Positions 9,924 to 20,878 of a DNA stretch of 64,000 bases are shown one piece after another. The notes below the pieces were generated by a model. The model was not told the DNA's origin. It made no database searches and saw only the letters and a list, made by a program, of their open reading frames with translations. The position numbers and the translations under genes are program-made. The stretch is from Dactylorhiza incarnata (Eukaryota > Streptophyta > Magnoliopsida > Asparagales > Orchidaceae), in assembly GCA_033032865.1 (NCBI GenBank), contig JAWHQI010000121.1, forward strand, positions 1,178,001 to 1,242,000. Reading direction: 5' to 3'. Each line of letters opens with the position of its first letter. Position 1 is the first letter of the stretch.

Positions 9924-11609
9924 TGAAAGTGCATTGTGTGCCTCTGAGTATACTCTAGAGGGGGGTGAATAGAGTTTTAAAATATTTCTATTCTATTTGT
10001 GCAAATACAATAAAACACAAGTATTATGCTTCAACAATTTATCACACGGAATAAAATAAGTGCTGTTAAGTTAAGCAAGAAAAACAGTAAGAAAAATAAG
10101 ACAGCACAGAAAATAGACAACCAGAAGACAAAGATTTTATAGAGGTTCCCCAAAATGTGGGTACTCCTCTCTTCTACCATCTGGTAGGAATGCACCACCT
10201 GTGCCTGAGTCTTTTGATAAGGAGACTCTTAGAACCACTGATTTTTTGATAAGGAGATCATGAACCAACCAGATCTTTTGGTAAGGAGATCTTGAACCAA
10301 CCAGATATTTTGATAAGGAGATCTTGAACTACTGAATCCTTTGGAAGAGGGATTCTTAAAACTCTTTACAGTTAAGAATGAGAAGGAGAAATGGGAAGAA
10401 GGAGGGAGAAGAATTCTGTTCTCAGAATTCTTTTGAAGCCTGTCTCAAGAACATCTTCTATGTTCTTTCACTGGATCTGCTGATGATGAACTCCTGCTTA
10501 GATTTTAGGAGTTATGTTTGTTAGATCCTCTTACTTCCTTATGATTGAAATCTGGCTTCTATATAATTTTTATGAAGAGCAGCCTTCAGTTATTCTATTC
10601 TTGTAGAGAAAAGCAGTTCATGTTCTTTACAGTGTGTTTCTCTATTAGGGTTCAAGGAGGAGGAAGAAGAAGAGGCAACCCTAATAGAAAAACTCAAGCT
10701 GATTGTAATGAAAGCCCTGTCTTCTCTTTCCTTCTCTTCCCTTTTATTGTGCTACTTTAATTTGAATTCCATACCCTTTCTGGTAGGTCCTGGAAAGGTA
10801 TTTTTCACTGCAATTTCTCTTTCTTTCCATTCTTAGTTCAAGACCCGTCTGCAACTGTATGCATGTTTCCAAGAATGCTTTACTGTCCTCTTTTATTCTT
10901 CTTTCTATTTGAGGAAGTAAATAAGCCGTTGGAGAACGTTCATCAGTGTTGTGGGCCATGAGAGAGAGCTTCAAAATGACAGCTGAAAAGGTTTCCATTT
11001 CAGACTACATTCGACGTTGAGTCGACTTCTCTTTCTCTCTTATCGACGTGCCTTCGACTTCTTATAAGAATAGCTTCGAATTCCTCCTTGCTCTGATTGA
11101 ACTCTGCAGTCGACGTTGGTCGATTACTTGTCGAAGTATCCGTCGAGTTTGAAGACATCGAGTTTGAACTTCATCATTTGTGTCGATATGTAGTCGAAGT
11201 TGCGTCGATTTCAGATGGCTTCGACAGACTCTTCCTTCTACGTTGAATTGAACTCGAAGCTGCGTCGACTTTTATTTTTACTTCAACATTAACATTTCTC
11301 CTACGTCGATAGCATTTCGACGTAGCGTCGACTTGATCTACTTCGACAGAGAACCTGAGGTGCTTGGACTTCGAGTCAGAGTAGCGTCGACATTAACTCG
11401 ATGTTGCGTCGATTTCTATTCGACGCAAATGTTAACTCCACCTAATTTGTACTTCTCTTGATATGGTCTTGACACCCTAGGTTGAGTGTGACATCCTAAG
11501 ACATCTAATGACCAGATTACCCTCACTATACATTGGGTAATTGAAACCTAATAGTTAAAATCACTTTTAGATAATTTGTTAAGTTAAATCTAAGGGGTTT
11601 TTCCCAACA
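9924..11609 (-). mobile_element. SIRE-like copia LTR (3' LTR)
   Basis: On the minus strand it starts TGTTGGGAAAAACCCC at 11,609, directly after a polypurine tract, and ends CACTTTCA at 9924. Near the end it has the phrase CTATTCACCCCCCTCTAGAG, typical of SIRE/Maximus-type plant copia LTRs. The length is 1686 bp. It is a 3' LTR because the polypurine tract and an env-like ORF lie upstream in element sense. The matching 5' LTR was not found in the window. Confidence 0.82.
11010..11430. repeat. Cluster of TCGA-centred motifs inside the SIRE-like LTR
   Basis: About thirty TCGA words, many as GTCGAC, TTCGAC, CGTCGA or TCGAAG, occur at irregular spacing of 8-25 bases in 420 bp; outside this block they are rare. 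Because they are short and self-complementary, they look like an amplified cis-element rather than a classical tandem repeat. Confidence 0.85.
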
Positions 11610-11620
11610 ATCTCCCCCCA
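11610..11620 (-). promoter_or_regulatory. Polypurine tract of the SIRE-like element
   Basis: The minus strand reads TGGGGGGAGAT immediately before the LTR start TGTTGGG. This is the position and composition of the plus-strand primer of an LTR retrotransposon. Confidence 0.85.
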
Positions 11621-11792
11621 TTTATCTTAACAAATTTTACAATTTGTTCAAAGAGATTTTACACAGTTTTTTCATAAACAATCATACATACAAGACAACA
11701 TAGACACAGAATAAGACAGACTGAAGTGATAAATAGAAAGGCATCTAATTAATGATCAATAAAAGTTTATCATAGATTACCCAAAAAGAATA

Positions 11793-12980
11793 TTACTTCC
11801 TTCCTTTGAGAAAGATAGATAAGTCCTCATATACCCTCCTGAATTTCCTTTTCACATATCTGAAGTTTGCAGGAGTGGCTTTCTCTGGATTCTTCTGTAT
11901 TCTTCCATGACCTTTGAACAGTTTCTCCAGGTCCATTTCAGTATTAGTTGAACACCCTTGAGTGTGAAACCCAGGCCAAAGACTTTGACTGCCATCAGAT
12001 TTATGATTTCTAAATTTAGATCATCTGAATCAGGTTCTTTATCAGGATTTGATTCAGCAGCCATTGCTTGTGATTCACCAACAGTTGCTTCCTTCCCAGA
12101 AGTTTAGGCTTTTGTAAACATGATCTTTCTCTTCTTCTTCTCCTCAGGTGATTTTTCTCCTTTTTTTCCAGAGGTAATTGAGCTGCACCCTTTGGATTAT
12201 AGCCAATACCTCCTCTGTGGAGTTGCCCTATTCCCTCTAGCATTTTGGCTTGGGGATTCTTTGCAGCATACTCTGTGTGATCAAACAGAGTGAATTTAAT
12301 GGGAATGGCTTTGGCCAGCTCTTGCTTTGCAACAAATTCTTTCCCTCTTTTCAGGATATCAATAAACCTATTCCTCTTCACTTCAAGCTCCTTTTGAGCT
12401 GCTTCATATTCATATCTCTCTATCTCCAATCTCCTCTAGAGCTTTGTCAAGCTTTGAATCAGTGTAGGTTTTCATTGTATTCTCTGGGAATTCAATCCTT
12501 TCATATTCCTTGTAGTAGGATCTATCATTCCTGTATTCCTTCCTCTGTTCTTTTGTGTACCTCTCCCAAATAGGCAATCTTCCCTTGCCCCGTCTTCATC
12601 TTCCTCTAGCTTGGTAAGGAGGTCTTCCTCTGAAGACAGGTGATGGTAGAATTGGTTTAGTTATTTGAGTTGAAGCAGGTGGTGGAGATGAAGGGTGAGC
12701 TGGTGATGAGAGCTGATCTGGAACTATATCAGATGGAGTAGGATCTTGATCAGCAACCTTGACAGGAGAGGGTGCTGTTGTAGAATCTTCAGAAGATACC
12801 CTGAATGCAAGTGCATCAAGGATGGATTTCTCAGTGTTGTCAAGATATTCTTGTAGAGATATGATGTACATCTGATCATCTGACAACGAAGAGACCCCCC
12901 CCCCCCCCCCCTGTGTTGAGGGATGGGTCCTTGGAGAGGTTGACTCCCACTGTGTTGCGGGTAGGATCATTGGAGGGGTT
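11793..12980 (-). pseudogene. env-like ORF of the SIRE-like element, C-terminal part
   Basis: SIRE-group copia elements carry an extra ORF between pol and the 3' LTR, often called env-like; its function is unknown. Here the minus strand has a Pro/Ser/Thr-rich segment (12,600-12,900), a charged helical segment with YEYEAAQKELEVKRNRF that could form a coiled coil, and a C-terminus ending FLKGRK before the stop at 11,793-11,795. At least two frame changes and a 17-base C run at 12,895 break it. The ORF is cut at 12,981 by the Tekay-like element and resumes at 35,040. The identification rests on position and composition, so it is tentative. Confidence 0.55.
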
Positions 12981-12985
12981 GACTC
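12981..12985. repeat. Target-site duplication GACTC, left copy
   Basis: GACTC directly precedes the LTR start TGTAAGACC at 12,986 and is repeated at 35,035-35,039 directly after the other LTR end. It proves both ends belong to one insertion. Confidence 0.95.
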
Positions 12986-14226
12986 TGTAAGACCCCCCCA
13001 TCCCCAATCCTGAACCGGGTTCAGGGAGGGGGGATCTTACTGCCCAAGGATGACCACTTAGCGCTTTCCGGGTGGCAACGTCCCACCCTCTTAAGCACCG
13101 AACGGTCTCCTTGTCAGGCACAAGAATCACAACATCACATCAGAACGCATAGCGGAAGCAATCGAAAGACAGAAAGTCAAGCACACAGCTTATATTTACA
13201 TAATTAAACAGGGCTGAAGCCTAATGTTTACAACTACTGCCCCGGGGTCTACATCGACGAAACAAAAGATTCTAGTCTTAGTCCTATACTCTAGGACTCA
13301 CGTCGCGGAAGACAGGGGGCGAGGCTGGGGTAATCGAACGGGCCATCTCCAAGGCTGGTATCTCATCCTGTGGTGCGAGGGCTTCGTGCTGTCCCCTCTC
13401 CTGTGATTGGTTATAAGAAATAACCATTAGTCACAGAGCTAAGTAGAAAATACATCCCCTCCCCGGATCCATATCAGGGGGCGGCTAAAGGACAGAAATA
13501 AATAGCCGAAGCAAGGAAGAGAGTTAGCAACAGGTATGCATATATATATAAAAGGGCTCCCGCCCTATTATCCATAATCGCGCCGAATAGTAAATACACA
13601 ACACTATCTCGCGCATATACGCACCCAGGTATTCAAACCTGCACACACACAAAAACCGTGTGTCGACACAGTTTAGACCGCTTTATTTCAAGCAGGGGAG
13701 CTAACCCCGCGGGCCTCACCGATATGGCAGTCGGTGACAGTGGCCAGTCTTGCCACTTCTGAGTGTAGTCGTACCGTATCACTCAGGCCCTCCGGTACAA
13801 CTTGGTGTACTAATTGGATGTGAGCGACATCTGGCGAACCGATTTTTAGGCCGACCAACGGAGGCAGAATTGCGGGTTCAGAGTGGAGATGACCCGCTGC
13901 GCACATCTCCCTGTCGCCATGAGTCATCAACCCTCCCACACCGGTACGAACGGTCTGTGGGCGTGACCGACCCGCCACTTTCAAACAATCTTCAAAACTT
14001 AAAGCGAGTGCGTTAAAACTTGACGCGACACTCTTACTCGACCGGTCACGCAACTTTTGACCGGGAGGCTCAGCGGTATGGGGGCTCCTTATTTGGGGCT
14101 AACCTGGGAGGAGGGGCTCAGCCCCGGGTTTTCCCCAACTAAGGCCTCGCAAGGGAGGATAAGCACCGCTTGCCAGCGTAGGGCTGCAGTTAGTACCAAA
14201 CTAGAAATAAGTGCAGCAGCAAAAAT

Positions 14227-14490
14227 AGGCCGAAAGCAGAGGCCATAATATCAGTAGAAGATTAAGCCGAAAGCAGAGGCCATGATATTAAGCAGAAAAT
14301 TAGGCCGAAACCAAAGGCCATGGTATTAAGCAGAAAATTAGGCCGAAAGCAAAGACCATGGTATTAAGCAGAAAATTAGGCCGAAAGCAAAGGCCATGGT
14401 ATTAAGCAGAAAATTAGGCCGAAAGCAAAGGCCATGGTATTAAGCAGAAAATTAGGCCGAAAGCAGAGGCCATATTATTAAGACCAGTGC
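14227..14490. repeat. 38-39-bp tandem repeats of LTR copy B
   Basis: About seven units with AGGCCGAAAGCAGAGGCC or AGGCCGAAAGCAAAGGCC followed by ATGGTATTAAGCAGAAAATT. The equivalent array in copy C is at 25,215-25,475 and in copy A at 1543-1843. Confidence 0.93.
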
Positions 14491-14492
14491 GA

Positions 14493-14715
14493 GACTGGAG
14501 AATTGAAAGTACCGAAAGTAAAGGCAGGGGACCAGTACGAGACTGGATTTAAAGAAAAGTACAGAAAGTAAATGCAGGGGACCAGTACGAGACTGGATTT
14601 AAATAGAAGTACAGAAAGTAAATGTAGGGGACCAGTACGAGACTGTATTTAAATAGAAGTACAGAAAGTAAATGCAGGGGACCAGTACGAGACTGGATTT
14701 AAATAGAAGTACAGA
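14493..14715. repeat. About 54-59-bp tandem repeats of LTR copy B
   Basis: Five units of GGGACCAGTACGAGACTGG, then ATTTAAATAGAAGTACAG and AAAGTAAATGCA. Copy C has the same array at 25,481-25,703; copy A has only two units, so the array expanded after the families split. Confidence 0.93.
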
Positions 14716-15404
14716 AAGCAGTAAATAAGTAGATGGTTAGTAGTCCAATCACTCCATAAGGGAGGCTTCAATGTCGACTCTGTTCATAGGAGGAGGTTCT
14801 GCTTTCTCCCCGTTCATAGGGGTTCTACTCCGTCTCGGGAGTCTATTTACATTTCATGATATTTTTAGTAACTCCTCCTTTGTCGTGGATTCGTTCTTTT
14901 ATAATTATTCCAGCATTATTGGGGTGCGACGTCGTACCGTGATTTCGTCCCGAGTTTTGCGTCGATATTCTTAACTTAGTCGATTCCTTAGATCGATACA
15001 CGTAATTTTTATTATGCGTTTAAAAATTATACGTCGAGGGGACGTCGATTTATTTCAGTGAATTTCGCTCCTTTTCGGGCGCTTATTTTTCTTGCAAAAT
15101 ACTTTTGGAGGACCAAAATAAGAGGCCACACCTCCCAATTTTAATAGTAGTTGTAAAACACCCTTAAGTAGGGCCTATAATTTTTGGTGATTTTTCCCAA
15201 TTCTTTTGGGCTTTTATTTCCTTAAAATAAACCTTATAAATAGGTTTAAAAATAGTAAACTTAATCCTAAAATTCCAAAAAAAATACTGGAGGTGCCCCT
15301 TAGGATGGGGCACATTTTTCATTTAGGAAGTTTCTTCCCAATTTGCCCCATTATTTCTCAAAAAATTGAGGAAGGGGGAAGGGAGATTGGAGTGCGGTTA
15401 GAGG

Positions 15405-16440
15405 AAGGGAGGAGGCGCAGGGGGGGTGCTGCACCGCACGCCATCCCACGGCTCCCACACCGGATCTGCTGTGGGGGGGCACACAAGTGGAGGCGGGAGG
15501 CGGGAAACGAGAAAAGGGGAGCCACCCGATTTCCTGGGGGAGATCGGGCGGCTCTCGTTAGCCTTAACGGGAGGCGGTCGCTGCCACCGCCGGGCAGCGG
15601 CCGGCTGGGGCCGGCGCCACCCCTGGTCGGTGCGCCGGGGGCCGGCGACTCCTCCAGGGGTGGTCCGGCGGCCCGGTGCCGCCGGCTACCACCGGGAAAG
15701 CAGACAGAAGGGGCGGGAGGCGGTGGCGCGGCCTGCATGCGCCATGCAGGCTCGCTGCGCCACCTCCTCCGCTGGGAGGGTGCCGATGCCGCCCCCCGGC
15801 CGGTGCGCCGGGGGTCGGCGACCACCCCGGTGGTGGTCCGGCGGCCTGGCGCCGCCGGACCACCGGAAAACTAAGCAGAAGGGGGCGGGGAGGCGCGACA
15901 CAGCCTGCATGGGCCATGCAGCTTGCTGCGCCGCCGCCGCCTCCTCGGGGAGGGCCCTCCCTGCCGCCCCTGGTCAGGGCGCCGGGGAGGGGGCAGACCT
16001 CCAGCGGGGGTCCGACGGCCTGGAGCCTCCGGCCGCCGCCGGGGGCGGCGATTTTTCCCTACAGGAAAACATAGGAGGGGGAGGGGGCTTCGGGCGCCGC
16101 CGGGGCTGCGTCCTCCGGCGGCCCGACCGCCTCCACTTCGTCGGCGCCAAGGTCCCCGAGTGGGTACCTGCTCCCCCAGCGCCACCACCGGCGCTGGGGG
16201 GGGGGGGGTTGGCTTCCACGGCCAGCCCCCTCCCCGAGGCTTGCAAGCCTCGGGGTGGTGCTGGCGGCGCTCCGGCGACGAGGAGGGGGTCGGGTTGCCT
16301 CCGGGTGGTAAGAAGGAGGAGGGGGAAGGTGTTCTACATGTGATGGAGTGGGAGCTCGAGAGGTAGAGGGGCGGCCGGCTATGGTGAGGAGGGAGGGTGG
16401 CGGCGGTCAGGGCTCCGGCGAGGGGTTGGGTGGTCTTGTT
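15405..16440 (-). repeat. GC-rich, palindrome-rich leader module of LTR copy B
   Basis: About 1 kb of high GC content with several exact inverted repeats: a 21-base hairpin GCCTGCATG/CATGCAGGC at 15,731-15,751, a similar one near 15,904, an 11-bp stem CCCCCAGCGCC/GGCGCTGGGGG at 16,173-16,200, and a perfect 24-bp palindrome at 16,232-16,255 centred on CTTGCAAG. It follows the TATA box in element sense, so it would be the start of the RNA leader. All frames on both strands are open for long stretches with Gly/Arg/Pro/Ala-rich translations, so no coding claim is made. Confidence 0.8.
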
Positions 16441-16460
16441 GGAGGGGTCGAGCCCCTCCT

Positions 16461-16470
16461 TATATAGGGA
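16461..16470 (-). promoter_or_regulatory. Probable TATA box of LTR copy B
   Basis: The minus strand reads CCCTATATAAGG, followed by GGGGCTCGACCCC. The same box is at 27,545-27,552 in copy C. It separates the hairpin array (U3) from the GC-rich leader. Confidence 0.6.
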
Positions 16471-16691
16471 AGGGGGAGACCTCCCCCCTCTCCTCTTTTC
16501 CCCACGTGGGGTTAAGGGAGGGTGAGTGGGGGGGGGGGGGGAGATATTTTCTCCCCCTCCCCTCCCTTCTCTCTCTCCTGCCCATTTTGCCCCAATAGGG
16601 GCTGCCTATTCATGGGCAGCCCTCTTCCCTTGGGGGAGGGGTTTCTCTCTCCTCCCCCCTTTTTTATTTCTTTTTCCAATAATTTCAAGCT

Positions 16692-16712
16692 GGGGGGGGG
16701 GGGGGGGGGGGG
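16692..16712. repeat. G homopolymer, 21 bases
   Basis: An uninterrupted G run in U3 of LTR copy B; a second run of 14 G lies at 16,528-16,541 and one of 13 G at 16,196-16,208. Confidence 0.9.
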
Positions 16713-16840
16713 AGTTTGACCGAGGTCAATCTTGGACGGGGTCCTCCATGGTCCCGGGGTCCATTAAGAATTGTCGGGGCTGATGTCGGGTTCGTGCGCT
16801 TTATATTTCATGCGTTGCACTGAGGTGGTCTGCATAGTCC

Positions 16841-17430
16841 TAAAATGGCATACTCTCCATACGACCTCGAATCGAGGCGCAACGAATTCTGTTGCGCTTG
16901 TATTGTTCATACGAGTCTAACGGAACTGACAGAAGTCAATTCGGGGTTCGTTCGGTCACTATTCATAATAATGAGGTAGTGGCGTGCTACGACACCCGAA
17001 ATGGTCGTTTTCTCCAAACGACCTCGGATCGAAGTGCAACGAATTCCGTTGCGCTCGTATTATTCATACGAGTCTAACGGAACTGACTGGGGTCAAATCG
17101 GGGTTCATACGGTCACTATTCATAACAATGAGGTAGTGGCGCGCTACGATACCCGAAATGGTCGTTTTCTCCAAACGACCTCGGATCGAAGTGCAACGAA
17201 TTCCGTTGCGCTCGTATTGTTCATACGAGTCTAACGGAACTGACTGGAGTCAAATCGGGGTTCATACGGTCACTATTCATAACAATGAGGTAGTGGCGCG
17301 CTACGATACCCGAAATGGCCGTTTTCTCCAAACGACCTCGGATCGAAGTGCAACGAATTCCGTTGCGTTCGTATTGTTCATACGAGTCTAACGGAACTGA
17401 CTGGAGTCAAATCGGGGTTCATTTGGTCAC
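16841..17430. repeat. 157-bp hairpin tandem array of LTR copy B
   Basis: Three complete and one degenerate unit at 157-bp spacing (17,001 and 17,158 mark the same codon). Each unit carries three successive hairpins with stems of 8, 6 and 7 bp and 5-base loops. The first unit (near 16,841) is the most degenerate. The array ends about 120 bp inside the LTR terminus. Confidence 0.95.
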
Positions 17431-17495
17431 TGTACCCCAACGACTTAGTTGCGGCGCGCAACATCACTTAAAATGGTAGTTTTCTACCGCTCGGG

Positions 17496-17543
17496 CCTAC
17501 TTTTATTGGGCTCACTAGGGTCTAGTGGCCCAATAAAAGTCGG
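17496..17543. repeat. Terminal palindrome of LTR copy B
   Basis: An imperfect 48-bp palindrome (CCTACTTTTATTGGG ... CCCAATAAAAGTCGG, centre CACTAGGGTCTAGTG) next to the LTR end GGGATGTTACA. It is conserved in all three LTR copies. Confidence 0.92.
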
Positions 17544-17592
17544 GATGTTACAATCCAATAAAAATAAAGAGATTTTCGTCCCTGAAAATTGG

Positions 17593-20500
17593 CTAAAGTA
17601 GGGGGTTTAAAGGATATACCTGGGGAAATAGTGCCAGGTATTTTTCTCGAACGAGCGTCTCTAGTTCCCAAGTAAACTCTTCGCGTCCACAGTTTGACCA
17701 CAAGATCTTGACCATCGTGATGGTTTTGTTCCGCAGTTCTTTGATCTTGGAGTCCACTATCTTCACTGGTTCGAGTTGGACGGATCGGTCAAATTGTACT
17801 GATGTTGGTGGTGTGGGTAGATGCTGCTCCGGTTGGCGTAGAACACGTCTTAGCGAGGAGACATGAAATACGTCGTGAAGGTTTCCCAGTTCAGCGGGCA
17901 GGGCTAACCTATAAGCGACGGGGCCAATCCTTTCAGTGACTTGATATGGGCCTAGATAGCGTGGATCTATCTTTTTCTGCTTTTTTATTCGAGATACCCC
18001 GTGCATCGGTTTAATTTTTAAGAACACCATGTCTCCCACGTTGAATTCTACCATCCGATGACGCGCATCATAATATTTGGCTTGACGACTCTGTGCCTCC
18101 AGCATACGTTCTTGAATCAACCTTATAGCTGCCGTGGTATCATCTATATAGGTGACTCCTAAAGCTTCGGGGTCCTCGTCCTGTGCCCATGATAGTGGTG
18201 TTCGACAACGTCTTCCGTAAAGGGCTTCGTAAGGTGCCATTTTGATGCTCGCCTGGAAGCTGTTATTGTATGAGAACTCCACTAAGGGCAGTAACTGCTC
18301 CCAAGGCTCATTGTGTTCCACTATGCATAAGCGGAGGAGGTCTTCCATCGTCCGGTTCATCCTTTCTGTTTGCCCGTCGGTCTGGGGATGGAAGGCGGTG
18401 CTAAAAGCTAATCTGGTTCCCAGATAAGCCTGCACTCGCCTCCATTCTTTTGACGTGAAGCGTCCATCGCGGTCCGACACGATTGACTTGGGTATCCCAT
18501 GAAATCAGACCACTTGCTCTATAAATAGCCGGGCTAATATGTCGACACCGTCTCCTTGTCTGTTCGGGATGAAACGAGCCACTTTGGTGAGGCGATCTAC
18601 TACGACCCATATTGAGTCGTTCCCTGCACGAGATCGGGGTAAGCCATGGACGAAGTCCATGGATATATCCTCGAATTTCCATTCTGGTATCGGCAGGGGT
18701 TGTAGCAAACCTCCTGGGCTACGACGTTCTGCTTTGACCATTTGACAGGTCTGGCAGTGTGCTACATAATCGGTGACGTCCTTCTTCATTCCTGACCAAT
18801 ATAATGTTCTACGCAGGTCCGTATACATTTTTACTACCCCCGGGTGTATTGAATACCTTGTTTGGTGTGCTTCACGGAGTATCTCCTCCCGGATTCCCTC
18901 TGCAGCGGGAATGAATATGCGGTGTCTGTACTGCAGGATGCCATCATACAAGTTGTAGTCTTCTTGTGCACCGTGTTGCAAGGCCTGAATGATCGGGGCT
19001 GCTTCAACGTCGATCTTCTGGGCCTCTCGTATTCTGTCCCTGATGTCACACTGTATCTCCATCCAGTAAAGCTGGGCCTGATATTCCATCGGGTTCCTGC
19101 GGGAAATGAGGATGATATCCAAGTCTGCCAAGGACTTGATTAACTCACTTGGTATCATCTCTAGCCAATTGCCGGCCATCGGAGGTTGCCGACTTAAGGC
19201 ATCTGCAACCTTATTGGCTTTGCCGGGGTGATATTGGAGAGCGAAGTCGTAATCGCATAAGAACTCCAGGCACCGGTGCTGTCAGAGATTTATCTCTTTC
19301 TGGGTGAAGATGTATTTGAGACTTTTATGATCGGAGAAGATTTCGCATCGCACTCCGTAGAAATAATGCCTCCAAACTTTTAATGCGAACACTACCGCAC
19401 CCAGTTCTAGATCATGGGTGGCGTAGTTTAGTTCGTGAGGCTTTAGCTGTCGTGAGGCGTAGGCAATTACTTTGTCGTGTTGCATTAGCACGGCTCCCAG
19501 TCCCTTCAGCGATGCGTCGACGTAGATCTGGAATCCCTCTGTACCCGAGGGGAGTGTCAGAATCGGGGCCGATATCAGTCGGTTCTTTAGCTCTATGAAC
19601 GCTGCTTCGCATTCGGGAGTCCACTGGAACATCACGTCCTTTTTGGTGAGGGAGGTAAGTGGTAACGCAATCTTAGAGAATCCTTCCACAAACTTACGGT
19701 AGTAGCCGGCGAGGCCAAGGAAACTCCGGATGTCTGGTGCCGACTTAAGTGGCGGCCAGTCTCGTACTGCTCGTACCTTAGCTTGGTCCACCGCTACCCC
19801 ATTCTTGTTAACTGTGTGTCCAAGGAAGCCGACTTCTTCCATCCAGAACTCACATTTGCTGAACTTTGCGAAGAGCGAGTGCTCCCTTAGCTTGAGCAGT
19901 ACCATTTGGAGTTGCCTGGAATGATCAACTTTTCTCTTCGAGTAGATGAGTATGTCATCTATAAAGACTATCACGAAGTGATCTAGGAAGGGTTTAAACA
20001 CTGTATTCATTAAAGCCATGAAGGCGGATGGAGCATTGGTCAATCCGAACGACATTACAATGAATTCGTACAGTCCATAGCGGGAGCTGAAAGCGGTCTT
20101 GGGGATGTCTTCTTCTCGTACTCTGAGTTGATAGTAGCCAGATCTTAAATCCATCCTAGAAAAGACGGACGCGCCTTGTAATTGGTCGAACAATTCATCT
20201 ATTCGGGGCAGAGGATAAGTATTCCGGACAGTGAGCTTATTCAGTTCCCTGTAGTCCACACAGAGACGCAGGGATCCATCTTTCTTTTTAACGAATAGCA
20301 CTGTGGCTCCCCAGGGCGAGGTACTTGGGCGAACGAAACCGGCGTCAACTAACTCTTGTAGTTGAATCTTGAGCTCGGCTAGTTCTCTCGGGGCCATTCG
20401 GTATGGAGCTCGGGACACGGGTTGGGCTCCATGTGTAAGTTCAATTTGGAAGTCCACTTCCCGTTGCGGGGGCAACCCGGGAAGGGATTCTGGAAAGATG

Positions 20501-20873
20501 TCCGGGAAATATCAAATTATGGGTACTCTAGAGAGCACCTGTGTCTTGTCCTCTATTTCAAAGTAAATTAGGTATACCTCGTCCTTCCGTCGGACTGCTT
20601 TCATTGTCTGTGCGGATGTTAGGATAATGCGGGTGACAGAAGATATACCTGTTAGTGTGACGGACAACCAATTTGGGTTCTGGAGGTGGATCTCCCGAGT
20701 TAAACAGTTAATTTGGGTGCTGTGCTCGACCAACCAGTCCATCCCTAGAATGATGTCAAATCCGGTTATCGCCAAAACGGTCGCGTTGACTTCGAATTCC
20801 ATTCCTCCTAGCATTGCTTGGAAGGAACATTTTTTTGTGGACGTCATATCTGATCCATTCGGGAGTCGTATTC
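17593..20873 (-). pseudogene. Pol polyprotein of the Tekay-like element (end of protease, RT, RNase H, integrase, chromodomain)
   Basis: A single minus-strand frame runs through this interval with only three in-frame TGA stops, at 20,512-20,514, 19,282-19,284 and 18,505-18,507. Domains in order: protease end (DIILGMDWL), RT with [11 protein letters not shown] and [10 protein letters not shown] (both Asp present), RNase H with [20 protein letters not shown] and FSDHKSLKY, integrase HHCC zinc end, then WVVVDRLTK, SDRDGRFTS and HPQTDGQTERMN (D, D, E present), GPVAYRLALP and a C-terminal chromodomain-like segment with EELTWE-type residues (here EEFTWELE). Plant Tekay/Del elements have this order. 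Apart from the stops and the solo LTR upstream it is well preserved, which suggests recent loss of function. Confidence 0.93.
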
Positions 20874-20878
20874 ATATT
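20874..20878. repeat. Target-site duplication of the solo LTR, left copy
   Basis: ATATT precedes the solo LTR and GTATT (22,270-22,274) follows it: one mismatch in five. Across the insertion the protease reading frame is continuous, which supports this border. Confidence 0.75.

Larger units (their letters stand above)
12986..17552 (-). mobile_element. 3' LTR of the Tekay-like element (copy B, 4567 bp)
   Basis: An intact LTR with TG/CA ends on both strands. In element sense its order is: terminal palindrome, 157-bp hairpin array, G run, TATA box near 16,465, GC-rich leader, AT-rich block, 59-bp repeats, 39-bp repeats, then about 1.2 kb of unique sequence. The putative U3 is about 1.1 kb; R plus U5 is therefore about 3.4 kb, which is very long. 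Plus-strand ORFs of up to 305 codons in the GC-rich block are compositional. Confidence 0.93.
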
